Source: Clostridia bacterium (GTDB taxonomy: Bacteria > Bacillota > Clostridia > UMGS1810). From it: a stretch of DNA of 29,686 nucleotides. The notes under the pieces are model-generated. The model was not told where the DNA came from. It saw only the letters and a program-made list of their open reading frames with translations, and ran no database searches. Shown in pieces: positions 15,672-25,442 of the stretch; positions within the stretch are counted from its first letter, which is position 1, and each line of letters starts with the position of its first letter. The DNA lies in assembly GCA_016293435.1 (NCBI GenBank), contig JAEDEG010000029.1:1-29686 (forward strand). Direction: 5' to 3'. A program made the position numbers and the translations under genes.

Positions 15672-17096
15672 TTACCACGGCCATTTAAAATATGGCGTTG
15701 GTATCGTAACACTTAAATCAATACCCAATAATAACGCAGCATCTATTTTGATTGTTGTGGCATTTATATTAACATATTCTCCTTCAATAGCGGTTTCGCT
15801 TTCAGCCCATAATGCAAAGCTACCTCCAGCGTCGGCTTTGGCCCCCGCCTTAAACCCAAGCAGTGTTTCTGTTTCACCTGTAGCCGTATCCTTGTTTTTA
15901 TATGAAAAAATTGTTGTTCCACCTTTTACGCTTGCTGAAGCTAAAGTTGCCGAGGCATCTACACCAACAGCAAACTCTCCGTCATCTTCGAATTCAAAAG
16001 CCGCTTTACCATCAGCGCACAGAACTTTTACTTCTCCTTTAACGAAAGCGTTTAGGTCATCTGAACCAAGCACAACTGAACCCTCTGCATCAATCAAACC
16101 AACTTCCGCATCAACCTTAAATCCTACATATTCATCAGACCAACCTGCCTTTGCTTCACCTTCTGCAAAGCCAACTCTTACTTCTCCTTTTGCCTTTAGG
16201 AAGTCAGTAAATTGCGCATACCCATTAACCGCTAAAACTGTAGCAGCACCTTTTATAAAGGCAGTTCCGTTTTCAACACCACCCTCATATGAAGCATCCA
16301 AAAAGGAATACCCTGCATATGCATATACATCTGAACACAAACCCGCAGCCCATTGGTCTTCTGATACTGTCACTTCACCCGCACTATATACAAATGGATC
16401 TTCTTCTTTTTTCAAATACAGTGCTACATTACCTGCTGTTTTAAACCATCCTTGTGACTGTATCTGATTCAAATTGTCAGGAATGATTTTACCATCGCCG
16501 TCATAACAATATCCTAAAGTGTTTTGAATTAAACCTTTCAATTCAGAAATTCTATTCATCAACTCATTTACAGCCGTCAATGATGAATCATCGGTTGCAT
16601 ATAGATCATTTCTAATGGACTTTAGCTTTTGCTTTAAGTCACCATAATCTGAACTGACACTATCAAACGGCACCGATTTGACAGATATGTACTGTGCTGC
16701 CAAATTTAAAACTTGTTTTATATCAGGCACGATACCATCAAATACATTTTCTTTATCTTTTATTGAGTTTTCTATATAATCAAGTGCCTGTTCTTCAACT
16801 TTTCCACTATGATTTTTTTCATATTGATAGAACGCTTCGGCTAATAATTGTATGATTGTTGTAACATCTGCCGCAACATCCATAAGTTCTGTAATAATAT
16901 TTATTGCACCATGAGTAATATAGTTTTTGAAAGAGTCTGCCGCTTTACCACGCATATGATTTGTCAAAGAAATCTTGTATGCGTTCTTGTATTCATCATA
17001 CAAAGAATCTTGTACCGTTGTTTCGTAAGATTTAATTTCATCAAATAATCTAATTAATATATCGTTACTTAAAAATAAATTTCCTTTTCCCGCCAA
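15672..17096 (-). CDS. LXG-type putative T7SS effector with Ala/Gly-rich beta C-terminus
   Basis: A 474-residue protein. Residues 1-~215 are helical and look like an LXG/WXG-type export domain. Residues ~235-474 are rich in Ala, Gly, Val, Asp and Glu and alternate in the manner of many short beta strands (for example KGEVRVGFAEGEAKAG and DASATLASASVKGG); the protein ends in PTPYFKWPW. No nuclease, NADase, lipase or glycosidase motif is recognised. The predicted start is TTG at 17096 with GAGGTG 9 bases upstream; the nearby ATG is out of frame. It sits between a small helical protein and a DUF5082-like protein, the usual arrangement for LXG effectors. Toxic activity is not shown; a structural or membrane-interacting role is equally possible. 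Confidence 0.75.
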   Translation of the reverse strand: MAGKGNLFLSNDILIRLFDEIKSYETTVQDSLYDEYKNAYKISLTNHMRGKAADSFKNYITHGAINIITELMDVAADVTTIIQLLAEAFYQYEKNHSGKVEEQALDYIENSIKDKENVFDGIVPDIKQVLNLAAQYISVKSVPFDSVSSDYGDLKQKLKSIRNDLYATDDSSLTAVNELMNRISELKGLIQNTLGYCYDGDGKIIPDNLNQIQSQGWFKTAGNVALYLKKEEDPFVYSAGEVTVSEDQWAAGLCSDVYAYAGYSFLDASYEGGVENGTAFIKGAATVLAVNGYAQFTDFLKAKGEVRVGFAEGEAKAGWSDEYVGFKVDAEVGLIDAEGSVVLGSDDLNAFVKGEVKVLCADGKAAFEFEDDGEFAVGVDASATLASASVKGGTTIFSYKNKDTATGETETLLGFKAGAKADAGGSFALWAESETAIEGEYVNINATTIKIDAALLLGIDLSVTIPTPYFKWPW

Positions 17097-17114
17097 AGCA
17101 TTTCACCTCGCTTT

Positions 17115-17402
17115 CTATCCAAATAAAACCTCTTTTAATGATTTGGTTGCTATATCGCTGTCTGTGTTCATCCATTTTGCCTTAATTAATTTCATACTAT
17201 TGGTATCTAAATCCAATAGTTTCCCCAACAGAACTATAGTGTCATTTAACTCATTAATACATTCAATAAATCTATCAAGGCTCTGAAGTCTGGCACTTTG
17301 ACTATCTACCGAATACTTTAATGCTTTTATTGTATTTGCACTTGATTCAAAAGAATCTATTTGTTTCTGAAATTTTTCAGGATTCAAGAATACCTCGGCC
17401 AT
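17115..17402 (-). CDS. Small helical LXG-partner protein (DUF5344/TIGR04197-like)
   Basis: A 95-residue all-helical protein with WXG100-like size but lacking a central WxG turn; a KWMN sequence lies near residue 77. Such proteins directly upstream of LXG genes act as secretion partners in Bacillus and streptococcal systems. The ATG at 17402 is preferred over a GTG at 17405: AGGAG is 5 bases away, and the A of ATG is the last base of the upstream stop (TGATG). LXG gene start lies 18 bases beyond its stop, so the pair is almost certainly co-translated. Confidence 0.7.
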   Translation of the reverse strand: MAEVFLNPEKFQKQIDSFESSANTIKALKYSVDSQSARLQSLDRFIECINELNDTIVLLGKLLDLDTNSMKLIKAKWMNTDSDIATKSLKEVLFG

Positions 17403-18517
17403 CACTTCTTCTCCTTTCGTAATACAATTTGCGCTTCTGATATTTTTATATCTGCATTTTTAATTATTTCATCGAACAATGCATATGTACACTTATTCAA
17501 AAAATCTATATATTGATCAATATAGATACCAGTCAACATCAACGATGTCGCTTCACACGCAAATATGTCCGGATAACATTCAATAAGAATAGCATACCGT
17601 TCTACACACTTTTTCTTTGCAACAGAATATGAACTTTCCAAAATCGAGAAAAGATTTGATTTCATTGGCTCAATAGTTTCTGTTTCTAAAATAATACTTG
17701 CATCAACAGCATCCACATGAATATCCTTTATAGTACAAGCGTTTAGACATTCACTAAAAATATCGAGTATGATTTTTTTTGAGAATGTTGTCAGATTCTT
17801 TGAAAGAAAATCAAATGTTAAAACAGTCAAGTTGTAATTCTCTTTAGCCAGTCTAACAATGCTTGCATCTTGTTTTAAATAAGGATCATAGCCTTCCTCC
17901 CAGAAGGTAATAGGAGTATCATGATTTTTAAAATTTGATGCTATTTTTTCAAATTGTGTATTATCTAATTCAGTTGTTTTACCAAGAACATATATGCAAA
18001 TGTTATTTGGATTAACAATTCTATTTACAGTTATTATAAAATCATCATATTCAATTGATTCTATATCTGAAATTAAATCTTTGAGCAAAAATCGCTTATT
18101 TAAATCAGCAAACTCAAATGATTTAAAAAGTGCACGAAAAGAACCATGTTTGAATTGTTGTTCAAATGCTTTAATTGTGTCTTCCTTAGCCTCTAAAAAG
18201 TTCTCTTCTGAACACTTAAAATCAGATAATGGCATTAATAATTTTGATAGATCATCCAATACATTTTCCTGTTTTGATGTGAAGGAAACCAACGACACAG
18301 TTCTTTGAACATCATATTTAATTGCACTAATATTTATATGCTTACGCATATAGTTAAAAAGCACATTAAATAACGCAAGATTCAGTTCAAATGTTTCCCC
18401 AGTATTTGTTGAATAGCGTTTTGTTGCAAAACCGCCACCAATTCCAACGCAAACAAAAATTTTATCAGATTTCATATCATATTTGTTTAATTCTATTCTC
18501 AGTTTAGCATTAGCCAC
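17402..18517 (-). CDS. M16 peptidase-like protein without the catalytic zinc motif
   Basis: A 371-residue soluble protein. Its layout resembles half an M16 (insulinase/pitrilysin) peptidase: N-terminal strand-helix units, then FLEAKEDTIKAFEQQF, a run ending FLLKDLISDIESIEYDDF, and NICIYVLGK, which follow the order of conserved M16 segments. The HxxEH zinc site expected near residue 45 is absent (FELNLALFNVL lies there), so it would be a non-catalytic homologue. Assignment is from pattern and needs profile comparison. The start is GTG with AAGGAG 8 bases upstream; its stop touches the next start (TGATG). It lies between the EssC-like ATPase and the LXG cassette, so a chaperone or assembly role in secretion is possible. 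Confidence 0.5.
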   Translation of the reverse strand: MANAKLRIELNKYDMKSDKIFVCVGIGGGFATKRYSTNTGETFELNLALFNVLFNYMRKHINISAIKYDVQRTVSLVSFTSKQENVLDDLSKLLMPLSDFKCSEENFLEAKEDTIKAFEQQFKHGSFRALFKSFEFADLNKRFLLKDLISDIESIEYDDFIITVNRIVNPNNICIYVLGKTTELDNTQFEKIASNFKNHDTPITFWEEGYDPYLKQDASIVRLAKENYNLTVLTFDFLSKNLTTFSKKIILDIFSECLNACTIKDIHVDAVDASIILETETIEPMKSNLFSILESSYSVAKKKCVERYAILIECYPDIFACEATSLMLTGIYIDQYIDFLNKCTYALFDEIIKNADIKISEAQIVLRKEKK

Positions 18518-18551
18518 ATCATCATCTCCTTATTCTGCCTATGTAAAACAA

Positions 18552-21500
18552 TCACATCGGATTATCACATTTGGCATATTTTATTTTTATACAATTGTTA
18601 CCTTTGATAAAATAACAATCACCCTCATCAATTTGCTTTTTGAAATTTTTGATGGTTGAGTATTGCAAATCGAATACTTTTAAATCGTTTAAATCACCAA
18701 AGAAAAACATTGTGCGCTCATCTTTGATTTTCTTTATCATTTCCGGAGCATTATATGTTAAATTCGCATTTTCAAGGTTGCTGAATAGGAAACAAGCATT
18801 CATATTTTTGTATTTTCCTATAATATTTTTATAAGCATTTAAAGCCGTTGAATCTTGTGATATTGACTCTACAACATCCTGATTATTAATAATAATCACA
18901 ATGACTTTAGAGGAATAAACTGATTCACTATTTCCGCTCAACAGCTTGTCGTACTCATCTTTAAGTCTTTTCTCAATTGATGTTATTATTTCAACAGCCC
19001 TCGATGGCATGAATTCATAAGATTGAACATTAGACATATTCTGTAAATCAGATAGTTTTCTTTCGATATTATCGAAAATATAAAACTCCGTACTATCCAA
19101 CTGGAATTGTTCAAACATCTTTACTATATACTTCACAAAAGAAAGTGACACCGCTTGATTTTTTCCCGAAAAAGCAACAACATTATTGCTTTTAAAGTCA
19201 AAAACAAATGGTTCGACTGTTTCATAATCCATTCCTAATACCATTGAGCCTTTATCAGCCAAACATTGTGAAAAATTGTTTTTTACATATTCTTCATTTA
19301 GAATCGCCGGTATTTCGGGTATTTTTATAGCAAACATATTAGCGTTAGCTAAATTTTTGGCTTTAATGTACTTCTTGATTTCTTGCGCTCTTTCAAATTC
19401 CTTCTCCGCAGCAAAAGCCAAATACATTTGACATTCCAAATACATATTATTGTACTGAACAATGCATCGACCACGAATATCATTAATTTTCATTCTGCAA
19501 TAATCTGGAAACAGATTATTATATTCAGATGAATCATTACAGTATAAAGCAATTTTATTGGAAAAACTGTCGCTGTACTTACTGAAATGTCTTGCGTGCG
19601 GATTTGCTATAACAATGCTAATGCCATATGTCAGTCCATTTTGACATAAAGTTAAAAGGGTATCCTCTCCTTGAAAATATCTATCATTTAGGGCAGCAAA
19701 ATTATCAATTATCAAGACAATTTGACATAAATCTGTTTGCCCAGACTCTTTGTAAGATGAATATGAACTTACACCCAATTGCATAAAGCGTTCTTTTCTT
19801 TTTTCAATTTCGTTGTAAATTAATTTTATTAAATTCTTTAACTTTTCATCTTCCAATGCGGTGACTACACCGCCAACATAATTAAGATTTTCATAATTAC
19901 ATAGGAAGCCCGATGCGAAATCAATAATATAAATATTTAACTCATTTGGAGTATATTTGTCACACAAGCCTCTAATAGCTAATTGCAACGCATTTGTTTT
20001 GCCGTATTGAGTTGAACCTATTACGACGGTATTTTGCAATTCGACATCGATGACAAAAGTATCTTGACATTGAGCATTAGGATTATCATATATTCCAAGA
20101 GATATACCGTCTAAATCATTATCAGATTTGACATAAGGAATTTCCTTCTCCAATGGCGGCATACATATACTAGGCAGCGGTAAAATATTGTTATTATTGC
20201 AGTATTCAATAATGTGATTAATTACTGCATCCAACTGAGTTTCCTTAGAATTATCAATTCTTGCACCACTATATCCAGATTGAAACAGCTCAAATATTTC
20301 GCCATCTCCAACTTTTAAATATCCTCTGCCTGCTTCTTTTATTTTCGATGCTAATGGGGATTTTATTACTGCATTACTATTTTCAGGATTGTTCATTTTA
20401 AAACACAGTTTAAATTTTGAGTTAGTCATAATATCTTCACTAATAGCCGTAGCTGGATTCTGTGTAGATAGAATTAAGTGCATACCTAAACTTCGACCTA
20501 TTCTTGCCGTACTAATAAGCTCTTTTATAAATTCAGGTTGCTGATCTTTTAACTCAGCAAATTCATCGACTATCAAAATCAAATGAGGAAGTGGTAAACT
20601 CACCTGTTTTTCTTTATATTTTTCAAGATATTCATCTATATTCTTTACTTTTGCTTCAGCTAAAACTTTTTGCCTTCTTAAAGACTCGGCTTTAATTGAT
20701 AGCAATGAACGTGTGATTTCATTTTCATTACCATCAATATTAGTGATTTTACCAATTAAGTGGGGCAAATTCGACAATTTACCTCCCATGCCATCGCCTT
20801 TAAAGTCAATTATCACAAAGCCTATTTCATAAGGATGATAGAGAGTCGCTAAAGATAATACATAGGACAACAACGCCTCACTTTTCCCCGAACCCGTTGT
20901 GCCTCCAACAAGTCCATGAGGTCCGTGTGCTTCTTCATACATATCTAAATATAACAACTCGTTTTGCATTCTAATCCCAAGAGGGGCAGACATAGATTCA
21001 CATATATTTGTGCTACTCCATCTACTTTTCAAATCAATATCTGACGCTCGTTTTACTCCTAACATATCAAAAAAAGTATAATTGTCTGGAAATGAAGAAT
21101 TATTGTCAGAATCATCACTTCTAACTTTCATTAACTTTGAACCAAATTTACCGAAAGCATCATCAGATGTGACATCAATAGTAAATTGTGTTCTGCAAGA
21201 CATATTATTTGTGTTGTAAACTTCGCCATTGTTATCTTTCGTTTCAATGATAATCTCACATTCGGGTGGAAGCTGGGTAATATTATTTACTACAAAAAAA
21301 CTGGATATTCCTAATTGCATTTCTTTGTTTTTGAACATATACTCAGCCATTGGGTTGTTTTTATTAAGTAAATGTGGTGCTGTTATGAAAAAAACATATA
21401 GCGGTATTTGCTGTTCTTTTTCACCATATGTATTATCTGATTGAACATCTAATTTTCGTCTTGCATAAGTTTTACTCAGTGTTTTTAACAAATCCACAGT

Positions 21501-22955
21501 TTCTGATTTAGATGTTGCAATTAATAGTCTTTCTTCATCTTCATCATAAGTGTGAGGAATATTCTTTACCCAATTCAACAAAGAACTGTCCGCTTCTGAA
21601 GATACGAACACACATTTTACCTCTGTGTAACAGTAATGAGTTGCAATTTGAACTACAATATTAGCTATTAATTTAAGTGCAGTATTATGTTCACCTGCAA
21701 CACCCAAAACAGGATAGTCAACTAAAGAAGTAGTGATTGGTATATTATTGATAGTGTTATATTTTTCGTAAATTTCTTGAGGCTTTTTGCTTAACGGATC
21801 TTCCTCTAATGATAAAACAGTTCTAGGCGCTGATATTTGCATCGAAAATGCACTCTTTCCGCTGCCAATTCGCACAGAAACAAAATCTGAATCTGAAGGT
21901 CTGCGATTCCATAGACGCGGTTCTAAATTTTCAACAATCTTAAAACAATCAGATGTATGTGGATCTGATAAATTTAGTGCAGCTATCTGCTCATCACGTT
22001 TTTCCTCTATAAAGCTAACAATACTTTTTAAATGTTCATCATATTTAACAGACCGCAACTCATCCTGAGATTTGTACTTTTTTGATTGCTTATTGTAATT
22101 AACTACTGAAATCACAATCCCAATAATCGACATGGGAAGCGTAAACGCTAACATGGTAGGGCTCATTCCTGTCAATATAGTCAATACTAAAAATACAGTT
22201 GCAGTCCCTAGTGATGGCAACAAAACAGAGAGCCAGTTTATTTCAGGCTTTGTAATCTTATTTGGTGGAGATTGTATTTCGATTTTTCCTGTTGGCACAT
22301 CGAGTTTAAGACGGGGAGAACGCTTAAACATCACTTTATCCGATTGATCTGATATATTTTCTGTATGTTTATTTTTTATTACATTAGATACATTGCCATA
22401 AATATACAATTTTCCATTGTTATAAATGAGTTTGCAGTCACCGATTACTATTTCGTCACCATTATTGAGATTTGCTGTATGCACAAGATTCCCATTAACA
22501 TATGTTCCGTTCATACTGTTTTGATCTTGCACGATTAAATCAGAACCATTTTTCCGTATTACCGCATGAGAGGAAGATATAATGGGACTGTTTAATGTAA
22601 TGTCATTGTTGTTTTCTCTGCCAATGCGTATTTGAGGTTTTGATAAATCAATTTCTATACCGTCTTTTGCATAGTCAGCAATGACTAACATTGAGATTTT
22701 ATATGTACGGCTCAGTATATATATTTGCGATGGTTTTAGTTCTGCATTTTTAACAACTGTTCCATTAAGGTATATCGTTCCATTGCAAGAAAGCTCAAAT
22801 TTGCCATTATTATTCGTAATAACGGCATGACGAGCTACCAAATCAGCATTGGTAATAACACAGTTATCGTTACTGCTATTGCCGATTGAAAACTGATTAC
22901 AATTCTGTAAGTCTATATCCTTGCTATGTCCTTCAAAATATACCCTAATAAACAT
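18552..22955 (-). CDS. EssC/YukBA-type T7SS FtsK/SpoIIIE ATPase with tandem FHA domains
   Basis: Membrane-bound motor of type VII secretion, 1467 residues. FHA-like domain 1 (about 1-92) is degenerate; FHA domain 2 (about 98-182) has the GRE, SSSH and NGTYVNG phosphothreonine-binding signatures. Two membrane segments follow (about 242-286). ATPase D1 has Walker A GGTTGSGKS (684-692) and Walker B ending VDEFAE (~797); D2 has GSTQYGKT (980-987) and IIDNFA; a third domain has a decayed P-loop (SGKNQAVS). This matches EssC order and length. The ATG at 22955 is chosen because GGAGG lies 5 bases before it; a TTG at 22967 is less likely. It follows the PP2C gene by 28 bases. The intact FHA2 beside a kinase and phosphatase suggests phospho-regulation of secretion. 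Confidence 0.95.
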   Translation of the reverse strand: MFIRVYFEGHSKDIDLQNCNQFSIGNSSNDNCVITNADLVARHAVITNNNGKFELSCNGTIYLNGTVVKNAELKPSQIYILSRTYKISMLVIADYAKDGIEIDLSKPQIRIGRENNNDITLNSPIISSSHAVIRKNGSDLIVQDQNSMNGTYVNGNLVHTANLNNGDEIVIGDCKLIYNNGKLYIYGNVSNVIKNKHTENISDQSDKVMFKRSPRLKLDVPTGKIEIQSPPNKITKPEINWLSVLLPSLGTATVFLVLTILTGMSPTMLAFTLPMSIIGIVISVVNYNKQSKKYKSQDELRSVKYDEHLKSIVSFIEEKRDEQIAALNLSDPHTSDCFKIVENLEPRLWNRRPSDSDFVSVRIGSGKSAFSMQISAPRTVLSLEEDPLSKKPQEIYEKYNTINNIPITTSLVDYPVLGVAGEHNTALKLIANIVVQIATHYCYTEVKCVFVSSEADSSLLNWVKNIPHTYDEDEERLLIATSKSETVDLLKTLSKTYARRKLDVQSDNTYGEKEQQIPLYVFFITAPHLLNKNNPMAEYMFKNKEMQLGISSFFVVNNITQLPPECEIIIETKDNNGEVYNTNNMSCRTQFTIDVTSDDAFGKFGSKLMKVRSDDSDNNSSFPDNYTFFDMLGVKRASDIDLKSRWSSTNICESMSAPLGIRMQNELLYLDMYEEAHGPHGLVGGTTGSGKSEALLSYVLSLATLYHPYEIGFVIIDFKGDGMGGKLSNLPHLIGKITNIDGNENEITRSLLSIKAESLRRQKVLAEAKVKNIDEYLEKYKEKQVSLPLPHLILIVDEFAELKDQQPEFIKELISTARIGRSLGMHLILSTQNPATAISEDIMTNSKFKLCFKMNNPENSNAVIKSPLASKIKEAGRGYLKVGDGEIFELFQSGYSGARIDNSKETQLDAVINHIIEYCNNNNILPLPSICMPPLEKEIPYVKSDNDLDGISLGIYDNPNAQCQDTFVIDVELQNTVVIGSTQYGKTNALQLAIRGLCDKYTPNELNIYIIDFASGFLCNYENLNYVGGVVTALEDEKLKNLIKLIYNEIEKRKERFMQLGVSSYSSYKESGQTDLCQIVLIIDNFAALNDRYFQGEDTLLTLCQNGLTYGISIVIANPHARHFSKYSDSFSNKIALYCNDSSEYNNLFPDYCRMKINDIRGRCIVQYNNMYLECQMYLAFAAEKEFERAQEIKKYIKAKNLANANMFAIKIPEIPAILNEEYVKNNFSQCLADKGSMVLGMDYETVEPFVFDFKSNNVVAFSGKNQAVSLSFVKYIVKMFEQFQLDSTEFYIFDNIERKLSDLQNMSNVQSYEFMPSRAVEIITSIEKRLKDEYDKLLSGNSESVYSSKVIVIIINNQDVVESISQDSTALNAYKNIIGKYKNMNACFLFSNLENANLTYNAPEMIKKIKDERTMFFFGDLNDLKVFDLQYSTIKNFKKQIDEGDCYFIKGNNCIKIKYAKCDNPM

Positions 22956-22983
22956 ATTTCCCTCCAAAATTTAAAGAATGCCT

Positions 22984-24651
22984 TTACTGAAACTTACTAT
23001 TAACCGAAGAATCATCAGGTACCGGAGGAGTATATTCTGTTTTAGTATTTACATCCTTATTTGAACTGGCATCACTGGTTGTATTCCCGGCTTTGTTATC
23101 ATTTTCTTTTGTTTCTTTTGAGGCTCCATTGTCAGATGATGTATTTTTCGTATTATCCGTTCCTTTTGCTCCTGTGTTGTTGCCGATGCCTTTGCTTGAA
23201 TTTTGAGGTTGAGAAGCTGGAGTATTATTGCTTTTATTTGTAACCTTTAGCATTACTTTATTTTCACAATCTCCGGCAGTTATAATTATGTTTGCAACAC
23301 CAGAGGTTTTGGCTTCTATAACACCATCTTCTGATATGGAAGCAACAGTTTCATTGTCGATCCAAAAAGTTGCTTTTGCATTTGCTTCGACAGGCTCAAT
23401 GGAGTATTTTATTGGTTCTTTATCTCCAACATTAAGGATTATTTGTTCCGGCGTTTCTATTTTCTGCACAGGAATAAATACTGATATGTTCAAATCACAG
23501 CTAACAGTTCCATTTGATGCTGTAATAGTTGCATTACCTTGTTGCAAAGCTTTATAAAATCCGGTTTTACCATCAATAGAAATGACAGATTCATCGGAAG
23601 ATGTAAACACAACTTTACCTTCTGCTTTAGGCGGTTCGACAGCAACAAGAAAAGTATTTTCAGCCCCGACAGGAATTCCTTCAACAGGGTTCGCAAAGTA
23701 AATATTTGTTGCAACAATTTGCTCGGGAACAACCTCTTGTGTTTTGGGTTTTTTTATCACAGAAACAGCGGTTACTATCAATGTAACAATTAGTAATAGT
23801 AGGGCAGGAAACAATATTTTATGTTTCTTTTTTACCGATGACTTTTGCTTTGAACCTACACTTATGACTAAAACGGTTACATTGTCAACACCACCGTTAT
23901 CCAATGCGGCATTCAATAAATCTTGGGTTAAATTCTCGCTATTTTTCTTCTTGTTCAGAATTTCAAAAATTTCTTCGTCATCCAACATATCGGTCAGACC
24001 GTCACTACACATCAGTATCTTATCATTCTTTTGCAGTTTGATATTCTCTGATATGTGTGGTTCGATAGTCATTTCATCACGAAAAATCCCCAAATGTTGA
24101 GTAAGTTTATGTCTATCCTTATGTGTTTTCGCTTCTTCAGGCGTTATTACACCCAAATGAACCAATCTTTGAGCAGAAGTGTCATCAACAGAAATCTGTT
24201 TTAAAGTGTTATCTCTAAGTAAATAAACTCTGCTATCGCCAACATTATAAACTGTAGCAATATCATCTTTAATGCTAGCAGCAGAAAATGTAGCGCCTAT
24301 TCTTTTTTCTCCGCTTTCAAGTATTTTTTTGCAGATTTTAGTATTAGAATCTTCTACTGCGTTTAATATTGTCTCTTTAACATCCAAATCAGATGCCAAG
24401 ATACGCTTATGGGCTTTGCTAATTGTATAGGAAGCAATGTAAGACGCCTCTTCTCCCAAAGCTTCTCCGCCCATTCCATCGAATACACCATAAATCTGAA
24501 TGTTGTCAGATGATATTGAGGTAAGCGTGTTAGAGTGATCTCTGTTATTCGCAGTCAGGAATTTGCCATTGAAATAGAAATTATCTTCATTATTGTTCCG
24601 CACTAAGCCTTTATCTACACTCACCGCTGATGAATAACTAAATGTACTCAT
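22984..24651 (-). CDS. Membrane PP2C-type Ser/Thr phosphatase with BIG2-like ectodomains
   Basis: Metal-dependent protein phosphatase, 555 residues. The cytoplasmic PP2C domain (about 1-265) shows NNNEDN (metal Asp), VFDGMGG (56-62), GDSRVYLL (138-145), SDGLTDML (~216) and GGVDNVTV (253-260), so the active site appears complete. One membrane helix (about 279-298) leads to two extracellular BIG2-like Ig domains (about 315-390 and 395-471) and an Asn/Ser/Thr/Lys-rich tail. AAGGAGG is 8 bases upstream. It is expected to remove phosphates placed by the kinase at 27301-29217, which has the same cytoplasmic enzyme, helix, double-BIG2, low-complexity design. Confidence 0.93.
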   Translation of the reverse strand: MSTFSYSSAVSVDKGLVRNNNEDNFYFNGKFLTANNRDHSNTLTSISSDNIQIYGVFDGMGGEALGEEASYIASYTISKAHKRILASDLDVKETILNAVEDSNTKICKKILESGEKRIGATFSAASIKDDIATVYNVGDSRVYLLRDNTLKQISVDDTSAQRLVHLGVITPEEAKTHKDRHKLTQHLGIFRDEMTIEPHISENIKLQKNDKILMCSDGLTDMLDDEEIFEILNKKKNSENLTQDLLNAALDNGGVDNVTVLVISVGSKQKSSVKKKHKILFPALLLLIVTLIVTAVSVIKKPKTQEVVPEQIVATNIYFANPVEGIPVGAENTFLVAVEPPKAEGKVVFTSSDESVISIDGKTGFYKALQQGNATITASNGTVSCDLNISVFIPVQKIETPEQIILNVGDKEPIKYSIEPVEANAKATFWIDNETVASISEDGVIEAKTSGVANIIITAGDCENKVMLKVTNKSNNTPASQPQNSSKGIGNNTGAKGTDNTKNTSSDNGASKETKENDNKAGNTTSDASSNKDVNTKTEYTPPVPDDSSVNSKFQ

Positions 24652-24674
24652 TGTTTACCTCCTTTAACGCTCTT

Positions 24675-25412
24675 TTATATGTCAAAAACCGATTTTGTTC
24701 CGGTTTTAATTTGCTGCTTTATTTGTATATCGTATCCTTCGCTCTCGTTTTGCACATTGATATTAACATCAAACATAGAAATTGTGCCTCTCTTTGCAAC
24801 TTTATCGGGAGCTGTCATATTTAGTTCCAAATCATCGCCAACATTATAAAATGTAAGCGCATTATTGGTTAAAACTATTTCATAGACAGAGATGTTGATT
24901 CTATCTCCATCTACCAATGTTTTTTCATATATTTTTTTGCCATTTACATATGTACCATTCGTGCTTCGTAAATCTCTAATTTTAAACAATCCGTTTTCAC
25001 GGTAAATTTTGCAATGTTCAGATGATGTCCTTTTGTTGTGCAATACAATATTGTTATCCCTGCTTCTGCCTATATATACTTCTTTTGCGCTTTCCAAGCC
25101 AATTGCCTTATTGCTGTCAGCTTGTTTAGGGTGTATTGCTATATATATTTCTGAATTAGCATCTATGCTATATCTTTGTCCTACTGTAATTATTTCAGAT
25201 GAAATAGGAGAGTTTTCGCTGTTGTATAGGCGTTTGCCCTTAATTATGAAGTTTTCACCGTTTTTCTCAATAGAAATCTGATGTTTTTTTAAACCATAAT
25301 TTTCGAGCTGCAAAGTATCTGATTGATCATTGCCAATAGTTGCGTGTTCTACTGACGACAAATCAACACTGTATATACTATTTTCACAATAAACACGCAC
25401 TATAAACGACAT
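24675..25412 (-). CDS. Tandem FHA-domain protein, paralogous to the EssC N-terminus
   Basis: A 245-residue cytoplasmic protein. Residues 1-95 form a degenerate FHA-like domain starting MSFIVRVYCE; residues ~110-195 form a canonical FHA domain with YIGR (113-116), SSEH (130-133) and STNGTYVNG (150-158), the residues that bind phosphothreonine. The order degenerate-then-intact and the opening residues parallel the EssC-like ATPase (MFIRVYFEG). The C-terminal ~50 residues are polar and contain GTISMFD and GTKSVFD, possibly disordered and phosphorylatable. It precedes the PP2C gene by 23 bases with AAGGAGG between. It probably acts as a phospho-dependent adaptor linking the kinase to the ATPase. 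Confidence 0.9.
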   Translation of the reverse strand: MSFIVRVYCENSIYSVDLSSVEHATIGNDQSDTLQLENYGLKKHQISIEKNGENFIIKGKRLYNSENSPISSEIITVGQRYSIDANSEIYIAIHPKQADSNKAIGLESAKEVYIGRSRDNNIVLHNKRTSSEHCKIYRENGLFKIRDLRSTNGTYVNGKKIYEKTLVDGDRINISVYEIVLTNNALTFYNVGDDLELNMTAPDKVAKRGTISMFDVNINVQNESEGYDIQIKQQIKTGTKSVFDI

Positions 25413-25442
25413 TGAAAACTCTCCTCAAACTCATCAAATTAT

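Noticed and set aside
15672..17096. Known toxin domain in the LXG protein C-terminus.
   Set aside because: No catalytic motif for nuclease, NADase, lipid II phosphatase or ADP-ribosyltransferase was seen, so no activity is assigned.
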